DNA of 28,538 nucleotides, taken from Mediterranea massiliensis. Its GTDB lineage: Bacteria; Bacteroidota; Bacteroidia; Bacteroidales; Bacteroidaceae. This document shows, piece by piece, positions 16,191 through 24,334 of this stretch. The position numbers and the translations under genes were made by a program. The notes beneath the pieces are model-generated. The model did no database searches. It was not told where the DNA came from and was given only the letters and a program-made list of their open reading frames with translations. How positions within the stretch are numbered: position 1 is the stretch's first letter; every line of letters begins with the position of its first letter. Location of the stretch: positions 1 to 28,538 of the forward strand of contig CATXSD010000029.1 of the NCBI GenBank assembly GCA_958402075.1, in the 5' to 3' direction.

Positions 16191-16264
16191 GTATATGTGG
16201 CTGCTATCCTTTCATTTCTTCCCGATTCCTGATCCAAACCTTGTTGTCTTCCGTGTTTTTCTTT

Positions 16265-16349
16265 GGTCGCAGTCTTTGGTTTTACAACCGGAGTCTGCGG
16301 TTGTAGAGCTGGAGGCTCCGTTTCCATAAACGAAGTCTTCGGTTATAGA
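16265..16349. repeat. degenerate 21-22 bp tandem repeat, four copies
   Basis: Units at 16265-16285, 16286-16307, 16308-16328 and 16329-16349 share a core like GGAGTCTnCGGTTnTAGA (for example AACGAAGTCTTCGGTTATAG). Each core contains a small inverted repeat (CCGgagtctgCGG), so every copy could form a hairpin. It fills much of the 307-bp gap between susD and the MmcQ gene, where no gene is supported. Confidence 0.65.
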
Positions 16350-16386
16350 TTAACTGCCGGAAGGAGGAACTTTTTCTTATAGTCAG

Positions 16387-16722
16387 TCATGGTTTACGGA
16401 CTATTTCATAAGATTGTCGGACCAGCTGCTTTATTTCCTTGTCGGGCATGTCTTCATTGAATTTTATGCTGATCCAATATTTCGGATTGCAATTATAGGG
16501 TGGTGTGACTGCCTGGTAGGTCTCGGTCAGTTCTTCAATCTCTTCCGGATTGCACTTGATCGTGCAGCAGTCGAACTTGTCTATTTCGAAATAGCAAAAC
16601 ATTTTTCCGTTCACATAGAAAGCGAGGAAAGAATGCTTCCCGTGAAAGAATTTCTCGAAAGGCGTTTTTTCCTCACTTCCAGGGAAGGAAAGGCAATAGG
16701 TTCTGAATTCTTCTATATCCAT
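16387..16722 (-). CDS. MmcQ/YjbR family protein
   Basis: The 111-residue product starts MDIEEFRTYCLSFPGSEEKT and carries the family pattern: PF..FF.GK..FLAFYVNGKM, EIDKFDCCTIKCNPEEIEEL, and YNCNPKYWISIKF near the end. The fold is a small double-wing, CyaY-like domain, often called DNA-binding by annotation, though the function is not established. Length is normal (about 110-120). It is the last gene of the minus-strand block and is separated from the NTF2-like gene by 100 bp, so it may be transcribed on its own. No TAnnTTTG box is obvious in its upstream region. Confidence 0.85.
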   Translation of the reverse strand: MDIEEFRTYCLSFPGSEEKTPFEKFFHGKHSFLAFYVNGKMFCYFEIDKFDCCTIKCNPEEIEELTETYQAVTPPYNCNPKYWISIKFNEDMPDKEIKQLVRQSYEIVRKP

Positions 16723-16822
16723 GGCATTCTTTTATAATACACAACTTTTGCATAACTTGATGTTTGCCTATGGTGATTCCTCGTGCCGATTCCACAACGG
16801 TTAGACGGTTGATATATAACGG

Positions 16823-17287
16823 TTAAACGATGGCTCTGGCTTTGTTGAAATCATGGTCCATGGGGCGGATAAACGACCAGGTGGAGTGAACCACATGCCA
16901 TTCGCCGTTCTCTTCCTTCTGGAACACTTCAATGCAGTTATAGGCCATGTTTATGAGGGTCGTGTCGGCAAAAAGCTGGTAGGTCAGCACAGCCATGTCG
17001 CTGTCTGCCTGCACACGCGGCACGCGGAAATCGTAGCTCTTGGCATACAGTTTGCTATCGATGGTCTTCAGAAACTCGGCAATGGTCGCGTGGTCGTCAA
17101 TCCGCTTGTCCGACACGCTGTCGAAATAAGTGAAGCTGCGCTTCGACCATAACTGCTCGTATCCGGATGTATCTCCGTTGAACCACTTGTCCAAAGCTGC
17201 TCTTTCCAGTCCGATAAGGTGTTCTGCCAACTGTTGTTCTTCTTCATTCTTGTACCATGCAGGTACGTTTTTGTCATTCTGTTCCAT
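16823..17287 (-). CDS. NTF2-like/SnoaL-fold protein (DUF4440 type)
   Basis: The 154-residue product contains EEQQLAEHLIGLERAALDKW, a start helix, then FNGDTSGYEQLWSKRSFTYF, IDDHATIAEFLKTI, a strand region SDMAVLTYQLFADTTL, and GEWHVVHSTWSF at the end, which matches the NTF2-like alpha+beta cone of SnoaL/DUF4440 proteins. It has no signal peptide, so it should be cytoplasmic. It starts 12 bp after the stop of the radical SAM gene, so the two form an operon. Proteins of this fold bind small ligands or act as isomerases; no clear active-site residues can be assigned here. Confidence 0.8.
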   Translation of the reverse strand: MEQNDKNVPAWYKNEEEQQLAEHLIGLERAALDKWFNGDTSGYEQLWSKRSFTYFDSVSDKRIDDHATIAEFLKTIDSKLYAKSYDFRVPRVQADSDMAVLTYQLFADTTLINMAYNCIEVFQKEENGEWHVVHSTWSFIRPMDHDFNKARAIV

Positions 17288-17299
17288 ATTCTTTGCTTC

Positions 17300-18139
17300 T
17301 TATTTGTTGTTCTTGCCTAATATCTTGTTCACTTCAGTTTTTATCACGGTTTCGTGGTGGAAGTAGGCACTGTAGTTGATGTGCTCCGCGTCGCACCACG
17401 CGCATATCTCCCGGTCCATGTCCATCAGTTCCAGCCGGTTTCCTTCGTTGTAGATCCGTCGGTACGAGTCGTAGTACTGGGGATAATGCTCGTGTACATA
17501 CTGCATGATGACCGGTTTGTAACTGCCGCGCAGGTTAAGATCTTCGAACCAATATTCGCTGATGAAATCCCTGGTCCGGGTGATGATGGCCTTCCAGTCG
17601 GTGATGTGGATGAAAATGGGCGACATGAAGAGGATGGTGTATATCCCGTTGTCGTGAAAGGTGCGTAGGGTGTCGAGCCTTTCGGCTATGGTGCTTCCCT
17701 TGTCCATGTCATGGCGGAATTTCTCGTCCAGGGTGTTGACCGACATGGCCACACTGATGTGTTTCATCCGTTTCAGCAGGTCGAGGTCCCGGAGAATGAG
17801 TTTGTTTTTGGTAGAGATTTGCAGATAGCAGTTGCTGTCCACCAGCTGTTCGAGGATGGAACGGGTGACCTTGTATCTGGCCTCGTACGGATTGTAGCAG
17901 TCTGTGGCCGTACTCATGAACACATTTTTCCCGTCAATCTTGCGGAGGTCTATCTTCTTGTCACACCGCTTGACATCCAGAAACTCGCCCCACGGTTCAG
18001 GATGATTGGTGAAGCGTTTCATGAACGATGCGTAGCAATACTTGCACGCATGGGGACAACCCACGTAGGGGTTGATGGCATAACGTCCGATCTTGGACGA
18101 TGTCAGCAAATCTTTTGTCTGTTTCTCTGCAATAACCAT
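17300..18139 (-). CDS. radical SAM protein, SPL/Rv2578c-like
   Basis: The 279-residue product has the radical SAM cluster-binding motif in NPYVGCPHACKYCYASF (Cys28, Cys32, Cys35; C-x3-C-x2-C). Next come VFMSTATDCYNPYEARYKVT and the barrel segments CYLQISTKNKLILRDLDLL and HISVAMSVNTLDEKFRHDM, as in spore-photoproduct-lyase-like and Rv2578c-type proteins of unknown substrate. I placed the start at the ATG at 18137-18139. The 11-codon longer form begins with a TTG that overlaps the -7 box at 18170-18177. It is the first gene of an operon with the NTF2-like gene. The C-terminal part has two extra cysteines (ICAWCDAEH) that might hold another cluster or metal. Confidence 0.85.
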   Translation of the reverse strand: MVIAEKQTKDLLTSSKIGRYAINPYVGCPHACKYCYASFMKRFTNHPEPWGEFLDVKRCDKKIDLRKIDGKNVFMSTATDCYNPYEARYKVTRSILEQLVDSNCYLQISTKNKLILRDLDLLKRMKHISVAMSVNTLDEKFRHDMDKGSTIAERLDTLRTFHDNGIYTILFMSPIFIHITDWKAIITRTRDFISEYWFEDLNLRGSYKPVIMQYVHEHYPQYYDSYRRIYNEGNRLELMDMDREICAWCDAEHINYSAYFHHETVIKTEVNKILGKNNK

Positions 18140-18169
18140 GACTTTGTGTACTTTTGAGGTTTTCTGCTG

Positions 18170-18177
18170 CAAAGGTA
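18170..18177 (-). promoter_or_regulatory. -7 box of radical SAM operon
   Basis: The minus strand reads TACCTTTG, 30 bp upstream of the ATG at 18139. It overlaps the TTG of the longer ORF, which decides the start. Confidence 0.65.
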
Positions 18178-18222
18178 GGCGGTTCGTGGCAGGAGGGCAT
18201 CACACAAACCGGGACGGAAATG

Positions 18223-19107
18223 TCACTTTTGCGGACTCTTGTTGTTTTCCCTGTATTGCAGGGGCGTCATGCCGGCCTGTTTGCGGAAAAAACGGATGAA
18301 GTATGAGGCCGAGTCGAAGTGGAGGCTGTCTGTTATTTCGTTGATTGTGGCCGACGTATAGGTAAGTCTGCGCCTGGCTTCCTCATACAGCAGCCTGTGT
18401 ATGTATAGTTTGGCAGTGGTGCCTAAGGTTTGTCGGACGATTTTGTTCAGGTAGTTCGGTGTGATGCACAGGCAGTCTGCATAATATTCCACATCGTGGT
18501 GAGTGGCATATTCCGAGGCCACCAATGAGGTAAACTTGTCCACGTAGCGGCTGACGGACACCTCATTCATGGACTCCCCCTCGTCAGCATCCGGGGCGTC
18601 TGCCCGGTTGAGCAGCATCAGCGTTTCGTAGAGCATGGCACGGAGGATGTGCTGGTCTTTCTCTACGCGGCTGTCGATTTCGTCTTTCATCAGAAGAAGC
18701 AGGTGGCACAGCCGTTCCTGCAGCACCTTGTCCAACAACAGAAAGGGAGAAGGCCGGTCGGCGCGGAGATAGGCAAAACGGTCAAGGAACAAAGGGTCCT
18801 TGAAAAAGGACAGGAGAAATTGCTCTTCGAATATCAGGACTATGCCTTCGAGCTGCGGATCGGGTTGCCATTTCCAGATTTCGCCCGGGCGTGAACAGAT
18901 TACTTCACCGGGACTGACCGTGCGATGGTGTTCATTGACTGAAACTTCCTCGCAGCCTTCAGTGATGAAAATGATGCAGTAGAATGTCTCTCTATGGACA
19001 GGATGCAGGCGTATGCCAGTCTTGATGTAATCAAGGTCGAGCACGTCAACCAACAGCTCCTGCCCATATTTCCGTTTATAGAATTTATATAGAGGTATCT
19101 GCTTCAT
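18223..19107 (-). CDS. AraC-family transcriptional regulator
   Basis: The 294-residue product has an N-terminal cupin-like sensing domain (about 25-120; the turn SVNEHHRTVSPGEVICSRPG fits the family) and a C-terminal AraC DNA-binding domain (about 190-290), with HDVEYYADCLCITPNYLNKI and VRQTLGTTAKLYIHRLLYEE in the first HTH, and INEITDSLHFDSASYFIRFF with RKQAGMTPLQYR in the second. These are standard AraC landmarks. Its -7 box ends only 7 bp before the ATG, so the mRNA is almost leaderless. It lies upstream of the radical SAM operon on the same strand and is separated from the esterase gene by a 500-bp region. The inducer is unknown. Confidence 0.9.
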   Translation of the reverse strand: MKQIPLYKFYKRKYGQELLVDVLDLDYIKTGIRLHPVHRETFYCIIFITEGCEEVSVNEHHRTVSPGEVICSRPGEIWKWQPDPQLEGIVLIFEEQFLLSFFKDPLFLDRFAYLRADRPSPFLLLDKVLQERLCHLLLLMKDEIDSRVEKDQHILRAMLYETLMLLNRADAPDADEGESMNEVSVSRYVDKFTSLVASEYATHHDVEYYADCLCITPNYLNKIVRQTLGTTAKLYIHRLLYEEARRRLTYTSATINEITDSLHFDSASYFIRFFRKQAGMTPLQYRENNKSPQK

Positions 19108-19114
19108 GATACGA

Positions 19115-19122
19115 CAAAAATA
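19115..19122 (-). promoter_or_regulatory. -7 box of AraC gene (near-leaderless)
   Basis: The minus strand reads TATTTTTG, with the ATG starting 8 bp beyond. The transcript would have almost no 5' leader. Confidence 0.55.
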
Positions 19123-19376
19123 GTGCTTTTATAAGAGTCCGCCAAGAAATGACACGATAATAACGTGCGCCTGAAACTAAGTCAGAAAGACAAGTCTGCG
19201 GCCGGATTTTCTTGACGGAAACAGTCTGTTGGTACTTTTATTGCCAGTTGTATCGGTTTCCTTTGGACTGACAGTCGGTATGGCTTGTATGGAACAAGAC
19301 TTCTGCCGGAGGTTGCAGGTCCGGCCCGATATTTTGTTCTGTAAATTGTTTTTGATGGAAGGAGAGCTCGTCCTTG

Positions 19377-19460
19377 AATCTCTGTTTAAACGGCGTTCAA
19401 ACGCCGTTCCCGAATGTTTCAACCCCGGCCCCCTTATGTTTCAAACATTCGGGCCTTATG
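19377..19460. repeat. interspersed palindromic repeat, copy 1
   Basis: AATCTCTGTTTAAACGGCGT (19377-) begins a stretch of about 48 bp that differs from copy 2 (21097-) at three positions. It contains a hairpin ACGGCGTT-ca-AACGCCGT at 19390-19407, then CGAATGTTTCAA and TTATGTTTCAAACATTCG, built from the palindromic motif ATGTTTCAAACAT. It lies in the 500-bp gap between the AraC gene and the esterase gene (19108-19608), where I see no credible gene; ORFs over such repeats translate to repetitive PLMFQTF-type sequence. Confidence 0.75.
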
Positions 19461-19529
19461 CTATCAAGTATATCTCTTGTTGCAGCACAAATTCCTTGTA
19501 TAAGGTATCGGATATATCATTAAAATCTG

Positions 19530-19537
19530 TATTTTTG
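19530..19537 (+). promoter_or_regulatory. -7 box of sialate O-acetylesterase gene
   Basis: TATTTTTG matches TAnnTTTG and gives a leader of about 65 nt before the ATG at 19609. A convincing -33 element is not seen. Confidence 0.6.
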
Positions 19538-19608
19538 CCTTGCGCAGAAATTCAAGAACTCATCAACTCGCAAATTTAATAAACTCACAAATCCAAATAT
19601 CAACAATA

Positions 19609-21033
19609 ATGAAGAAACAATTGATTTCCTTACTTCTGCTTTGCTGCGCCGCTACGTTGGGTGCTAAAGTAAAGCTCCACTCGCTGGTGGGTGACAACAT
19701 GATTGTACAACAACAGACCGACGTCCGGTTGTGGGGTACAGCCCGTGCCGGGGCCGAAATCAAAGTGACTCCCTCGTGGAGCGGACAGACGTCTACCTGC
19801 CATGCCGATGCGCAAGGCCACTGGCAGCTGACGGTGAAGACGCCGCAAGCCTCGATGTCCCCCTACGAAATTACCTTTGACGACGGCGAGCCATTGACGG
19901 TGAAGAACGTGTTGGTGGGCGAGGTGTGGCTGGCTTCGGGTCAGAGCAACATGGAGATGCCTCTCAAGGGTTATGCCAACTACTGCGTCAAGGACGCCGC
20001 TCAGGAAATCATCAATGCCTCGTCCATGCCTCAGGTGCGCATGTTCAATGTGCCCCACAAGCAGGAGTACGAGCCGCAGACCGAGTGCGGCGGCAGTTGG
20101 ATGGTGCCCTCTATCGAAACGGCTCCCGAATTCAGTGCTACGGCCTGGTTCTTTGCCAAGTCGTTGAGCCAGGCACTGGGCCTGCCGGTGGGCATCATTA
20201 ACTGTACGTTTGGCGGCTCGACGGTGGAGAGCTGGACCAACCGCGAGCTGCTGGAAACGTATCCCGACATCTCGCTCAAGCCCGAAGATCATGCAAAGAT
20301 GAAGTATTGGCTACGTCCGCTGCTGATGTACAACGGCATGCTGAAGCCTTTGCAGAACTACACTATCAAGGGTATTATCTGGTATCAGGGCTGCTCCAAC
20401 GTAGGCCGCCACGAGACATACGCCCAGCGGCTGGCCAACATGGTGGACCTTTGGCGCAAGGAATGGGGCTTGGGCGAAATACCTTTCTATTATGCAGAGA
20501 TTACCCCTTATACCTACGACAAGCCGGAGCAGGCCGGGAAAGCTGCCTACCTGCGCGAGGCACAGTTCAAGGCCCAGAGTCTGATTCCGAATAGTGCGAT
20601 GACATCGACCAACGACCTGGTGGAACCCTACGAGAGATACATTAACCATCCGCGCAACAAGCAGGCTGTTGGATTGCGTCTCAGTTTGCTGGCCTTGAAC
20701 CTGACCTACGGCCAGAAGCAGCTGATGTGCTTCGGACCGCAGTATAAGTCGTGGACGGTCAAGGGCAACGAGGCGTGGATTTCGTTCGACCACGTGGAGA
20801 TGGGTATCTGTCGCAATTACGACATACAGGGATTTGAAGTAGCCGGTGAGGACCGTGTGTTCTATCCGGCCGATAGCGTGTGGCTGCATCTGGATACTAA
20901 TGAAGTGGTCGTTTCCAGCCAGAAGGTATCCAAGCCGGTTGCCGTTCGTTACTGCTTCCACGATTTCCAGCCGGGTAACCTGATTGGCGTCAACGAACTT
21001 CCTCTGGTTCCGTTCAGAACGGACGATTGGTAA
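19609..21033 (+). CDS. sialate O-acetylesterase family (SGNH) secreted esterase
   Basis: The 474-residue product starts at ATG 19609; the 23 upstream in-frame codons overlap the leader. It has a signal peptide MKKQLISLLLLCCAATLGA. Motifs: block I ASGQSNMEMPL with nucleophile Ser113, IINCTFGGSTVESW, IKGIIWYQGCSNVGRHETYA (the usual E of WYQGESN is C here, a variant I recall in Bacteroidales members), and the Asp/His segment TNDLVEPYERYINHPRNK (Asp336, His347). This is the SGNH fold of sialic-acid 9-O-acetylesterases, which remove O-acetyl groups from sialic acid or, in gut Bacteroidales, from other acetylated glycans such as xylan. The substrate is not determined. It lies between two copies of the palindromic repeat, upstream of the DUF3472 gene on the same strand, which may be functionally linked. 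Confidence 0.9.
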   Translation: MKKQLISLLLLCCAATLGAKVKLHSLVGDNMIVQQQTDVRLWGTARAGAEIKVTPSWSGQTSTCHADAQGHWQLTVKTPQASMSPYEITFDDGEPLTVKNVLVGEVWLASGQSNMEMPLKGYANYCVKDAAQEIINASSMPQVRMFNVPHKQEYEPQTECGGSWMVPSIETAPEFSATAWFFAKSLSQALGLPVGIINCTFGGSTVESWTNRELLETYPDISLKPEDHAKMKYWLRPLLMYNGMLKPLQNYTIKGIIWYQGCSNVGRHETYAQRLANMVDLWRKEWGLGEIPFYYAEITPYTYDKPEQAGKAAYLREAQFKAQSLIPNSAMTSTNDLVEPYERYINHPRNKQAVGLRLSLLALNLTYGQKQLMCFGPQYKSWTVKGNEAWISFDHVEMGICRNYDIQGFEVAGEDRVFYPADSVWLHLDTNEVVVSSQKVSKPVAVRYCFHDFQPGNLIGVNELPLVPFRTDDW

Positions 21034-21096
21034 TAATTTGTCTGTTTTGTGTCTTGTTTTGTTAAGCATTTTAACCGATTGTTTCCTCCGCTTTTT

Positions 21097-21194
21097 AATC
21101 TCTGCTTAAACGACGTTCAAACGCCGTTCCCGAATGTTTCAAACCAAAGGGGTCTATGTTTCAAACATAAGGCCTGAATGTTTGAAACATAAGG
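21097..21194. repeat. interspersed palindromic repeat, copy 2
   Basis: AATCTCTGCTTAAACGACGT starts the copy, followed by the same segment as in copy 1 (three differences over about 48 bp). It then has CTATGTTTCAAACATAAGG and CCTGAATGTTTGAAACATAA, which are mutually inverted. The hairpin arms are slightly less perfect (ACGACGTT instead of ACGGCGTT). It begins 63 bp after the esterase stop. Confidence 0.75.
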
Positions 21195-21197
21195 GGA

Positions 21198-21566
21198 TTG
21201 GGGTTAAAACCGGGATTCGGAGCGGTTTGGAGGACTATTGAAGATAAATCCTTGTATGTAAATATAATTGATTTGTTTTGTGATGATCCGTTGACGGAAT
21301 CGGAAGGATGGAAATCCGTTTTATTCAAGAGCTGGACAAAGCAACCGTTCAGGCTGGGCCGAACACTTGGGAACAACTCCGCTATGAGGTACATTTCCGA
21401 GTATATGGACACGATTTCCGGTGAAATCCTTGCGGATTCCAAGGATTATTACGATTTTTGCGATGAAGTTGTGCATCAACGGGCAGATGGCAGTCAACGA
21501 CTTGCCTGCAACCAGTTTGCTGGAAAGCCAATGATGCGCACAACTTGCTTATTTGCTGATAGTTGA
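21198..21566 (+). other. possible degenerate gene remnant in a gene-poor stretch
   Basis: The gap 21034-21611 (578 bp) has no gene I can support. An ORF of 122 codons runs here, but its first part reads off the repeat. Protein-like segments appear in different frames: MEIRFIQELDKATVQAGPNT from about 21309, the segment ISGEILADSKDYYDFCD in the frame of the long ORF, and KLCINGQMAVNDLPATSLLE from about 21468 in a third frame. This could be a frameshifted remnant of a small gene or chance. I do not recognise a family. Confidence 0.25.
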
Positions 21567-21611
21567 GAGCCTAAATCGAACAACGGTTCATACAATAAAA
21601 CAAATCGTACC

Positions 21612-22913
21612 ATGAAGCAGTATAAATTAACTTTAGGCCACATCATGGCCGTATTATTTTCACTGACAAGCGTTACAATGCTGGCACAGTCACGGGTGCA
21701 GTCCGTATCCTTTGCAGGCAATGCTTATGTTACCCAACGTGCGGATAGGGTCCATATTTCGGATAACGGTGTGGAAAACTGGAGCAGTCCCCAGACCACT
21801 GTCAGCGCATACTTTCATGTCGACAAGCCGCAGACCCTTACACTGTCGCTTCAGGGCAAGGGTCATGCCACGATGCGCATGATGTGCAACGGTAAAGAAC
21901 AGGATGTCAGGTTCGATAGCGAGGAACCGACCATTGCCGGCAATATGATAGTCAAGATCAGTGAGCCGGGTTATGTCCAGGTGGATCTCAAAGGTGTGAA
22001 GCGTGATGGCGGGAACTTTGCCAACATTACCGACCTGATGGTTGCATACGCAGATGGCAAAGTGACCTGTGTACACGATTTCTCTAACTACTGGGGGCGC
22101 CGCGGCCCGTCTGTACACTTGGGTTATACGCTACCGCAGGGGAATGATTATGAATGGTTCTATAACGAAGTGACCGTTCCGCAGGATGGTGAAGTGATGC
22201 ATAGCTACTATATGGTGGCAGGCTTTGGCGAAGGATACTTTGGCATGCAATATAACTCGAAGACAGAGCGGCGCATCCTCTTTTCCGTGTGGAGCCCGTT
22301 TGACACGCAAGACCCGCGCAATATTCCCGAAGACCAGCGCATCCGCATGCTGCGCCGTGGCGATGGAGTGAAAATCGGAGAGTTCGGCAATGAGGGTTCG
22401 GGCGGCCAAAGTTTTATGAATTATCCCTGGAAAGCTGGTACGACATACCCGTTCCTGATGCATGTACGCCCCGATGAAAAGGGCAACACGATATACACGG
22501 CCTACTTCTATGCCACGGAGGAGGGAGAGTGGCGTCTCATTGCTGAGTTCCTGCGTCCACAAACCGATACCTGGTACACCCATCCCCATTCTTTCCTGGA
22601 AAACTTCAATCCGGAACAGGGCTATCTGACGCGCAAGGTGCAGTTTCAGAACCAATGGGCACGTACGACGGACGGTCGTTGGGTGCGTCCCTTGCATGCG
22701 ACCTTTACCAACGACGGCACTGCACAAGCCGGTGTGCGTCTGGACTATGCAGGTGGACAAACTGCCGACGGAAAGGCTCTCTTCCTGAAAATGGGTGGCT
22801 TCTTCAACGGGAATGTCCAGGCAGGTACGCACTTCCCTCTACCTGCTTACGACAACACACAGCCCCCACAGATTGATTGGGAGGCTCTGGAAAAACTTGG
22901 AAAAACGGAGTAA
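21612..22913 (+). CDS. DUF5077/DUF3472 secreted protein
   Basis: The 433-residue product starts with a signal peptide (MKQYKLTLGHIMAVLFSLTS, then VTMLAQ). Residues about 30-155 form the DUF5077-like beta domain (VDKPQTLTLSLQGKGHATMR), and about 165-350 the DUF3472 domain (HLGYTLPQGNDYEWFYNEVT, YYMVAGFGEGYFGMQYNSKT, RRILFSVWSPFDTQDPRNIP, GEFGNEGSGGQS). A final part holds RPLHATFTNDGTAQAGVRLD. Bacteroidales encode many such proteins in polysaccharide-related loci; the role is thought to be carbohydrate binding, not proven. It is outside the cytoplasm, possibly periplasmic. It lies 578 bp after the esterase gene with a repeat between, so the two may have separate promoters; a TTATTTGC-like box at about 21549 is a weak -7 candidate. 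Confidence 0.85.
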   Translation: MKQYKLTLGHIMAVLFSLTSVTMLAQSRVQSVSFAGNAYVTQRADRVHISDNGVENWSSPQTTVSAYFHVDKPQTLTLSLQGKGHATMRMMCNGKEQDVRFDSEEPTIAGNMIVKISEPGYVQVDLKGVKRDGGNFANITDLMVAYADGKVTCVHDFSNYWGRRGPSVHLGYTLPQGNDYEWFYNEVTVPQDGEVMHSYYMVAGFGEGYFGMQYNSKTERRILFSVWSPFDTQDPRNIPEDQRIRMLRRGDGVKIGEFGNEGSGGQSFMNYPWKAGTTYPFLMHVRPDEKGNTIYTAYFYATEEGEWRLIAEFLRPQTDTWYTHPHSFLENFNPEQGYLTRKVQFQNQWARTTDGRWVRPLHATFTNDGTAQAGVRLDYAGGQTADGKALFLKMGGFFNGNVQAGTHFPLPAYDNTQPPQIDWEALEKLGKTE

Positions 22914-23050
22914 ATGCATCGTTGCGCCGTTGCTGAATCGGGGAGAATGATACACCTTTAGTGCCTTTTCATTTTGATGCATCCCCTTAAATTCAACAGA
23001 CAGGTGATGCATACTTGATTATTGAATAGAGCAGACAGAGACGGGAGATT

Positions 23051-24187
23051 TCAAGCGAACATTCCTAATTCCCGTTTCAGCCACACGGCCATTATCGGAT
23101 CGGGAATCACCACTTGGCGTTTCTCGATTTCGATAAGCTCTTTCTTGACCAAAGCCCGCTTGACGATACTGACATTGGCCGACGAGCCGAGCTGATATTT
23201 ATGCAGAACCTCCTGTGTGGTAAACTCGCTGTGAATGCCGTCTATCACAGCTCGCAGAAAATTCATCTGATAGGTGGTCAGACTTTCGGTTTGCTTTTCG
23301 AACAACGGAGTGTTTTGGTCGATGATATCCTGATATGCAGCCTCAAAATCTATGTCTGTTGCGGTTTTATCCGTATGAATCCATACCAGCCATGCCAACT
23401 GCTGCACATACGAAGAGTGATTGTCCACTTTCTGACAAATCTTCTCGGCCAATTCTTCTGAAATATGCTTTCCGGTCACCTCAAACCGTCTGCAAATATA
23501 CTCTATCCAATCCCGTGTCCCGATCTTTGACAGATAAATCGCATCCCCGAATTTATAGAACGGGTAGCTCTTTTTCTCGAACAGTTCATTCATCAGATGT
23601 TTTTTGCTTCCGAAAAGGCAATAGGATACGGATTTCTGCAACTGCCACACCGAGCGCAAACGCTTTTGGAATATCTTGGAATCTTTGAACTCTGCTATCT
23701 GTTGGAATTCGTCAATGCAAACAACGATATTGCATCCTTTCTTTTGGGCTATTTTCTCGGGAAGCTGCAGGATTTCATCAATATCGTTGCTTTGGGGATT
23801 TATTTCAAGCGATATGGAAAAATCCGTCATGGGATCGGGCCCGATGGAGATTTTGGGCGTAATCCTCGACAGAAACAGTTTGGCGTTTTCTACCCATTCC
23901 TCCCATTTTGAAGATGTTTGCTTGAGGATGGCAGAAGCGAATGCGTCATAGAAATCCCCGTTGCTGCGGCAAGAAAAAATATCAAGATACACAATCTTCA
24001 ACTGGTCGGATTGTGCCAGCCGGCATACTTTCTGCACTAATGAGGTCTTTCCCCAACGGCGGGGTGAAATCAGTATCGTGTTTACCCCATGGCGAAAGTT
24101 CTGCAACAAACGCTCCGTCTCTTTTTCCCGATCGGTAAAATTGTCTCCCGACGTTGCAACACCGAATATGAAAGGCTTGTTCTCCAT
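23051..24187 (-). CDS. AAA ATPase (archaeal-type/ATPase_2-like) with C-terminal winged-helix region
   Basis: The ATG at 24185-24187 is chosen; a longer TTG form (24217) falls on the -7 box. The 378-residue product has Walker A ISPRRWGKTSL (about 41-50), Walker B NIVVCIDEFQQI (Asp159, Glu160), and a sensor-like FGSKKHLMNELFEKKSYPFY about 210-230. The C-terminal part (LTTYQMNFLRAVIDGIHSEF to IPDPIMAVWLKRELG) is a winged-helix region ending in the usual 'I.DP....WL' of this family. It matches the ATPase_2/STAND-like ATPases of unknown cellular role that are common in Bacteroidales and archaea. It has its own promoter with an inverted-repeat operator and no partner gene next to it. It may act as an NTP-dependent switch; no effector domain is seen. 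Confidence 0.85.
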   Translation of the reverse strand: MENKPFIFGVATSGDNFTDREKETERLLQNFRHGVNTILISPRRWGKTSLVQKVCRLAQSDQLKIVYLDIFSCRSNGDFYDAFASAILKQTSSKWEEWVENAKLFLSRITPKISIGPDPMTDFSISLEINPQSNDIDEILQLPEKIAQKKGCNIVVCIDEFQQIAEFKDSKIFQKRLRSVWQLQKSVSYCLFGSKKHLMNELFEKKSYPFYKFGDAIYLSKIGTRDWIEYICRRFEVTGKHISEELAEKICQKVDNHSSYVQQLAWLVWIHTDKTATDIDFEAAYQDIIDQNTPLFEKQTESLTTYQMNFLRAVIDGIHSEFTTQEVLHKYQLGSSANVSIVKRALVKKELIEIEKRQVVIPDPIMAVWLKRELGMFA

Positions 24188-24214
24188 GTGCGTGCAATTT
24201 TTATTCTGATGAAA

Positions 24215-24222
24215 CAAAAGTA
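24215..24222 (-). promoter_or_regulatory. -7 box of AAA ATPase gene
   Basis: The minus strand reads TACTTTTG, 27 bp upstream of the ATG at 24187. It overlaps the alternative TTG start, which rules that start out. Confidence 0.65.
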
Positions 24223-24240
24223 AGCAATAATATGCTTACT
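24219..24240. promoter_or_regulatory. inverted-repeat operator at ATPase promoter
   Basis: AGTAAGCA (24219-24226) and TGCTTACT (24233-24240) form a perfect 8-bp inverted repeat with a 6-bp centre. It overlaps the upstream part of the -7 box. The centre and flanks are AT-rich. Confidence 0.5.
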
Positions 24241-24334
24241 AACAACTTTATTACTAATAAAAATATTACAGCCTTTCCAGAGAGGTTTCTCTCGGGCTAT
24301 TCGACCATGGGATAACACTACCAGAGGATACTTC

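Noticed and set aside
19229..19579. 116-codon ORF upstream of the esterase
   Set aside because: It runs across the interspersed repeat and yields PLMFQTF-type repetitive sequence typical of spurious ORFs on such repeats.
21161..21442. 93-codon minus-strand ORF ending in NPLMFQTFRPYV
   Set aside because: It covers repeat copy 2; the similarity of its end to the ORF at 19229-19579 comes from the repeat, not from a gene family.
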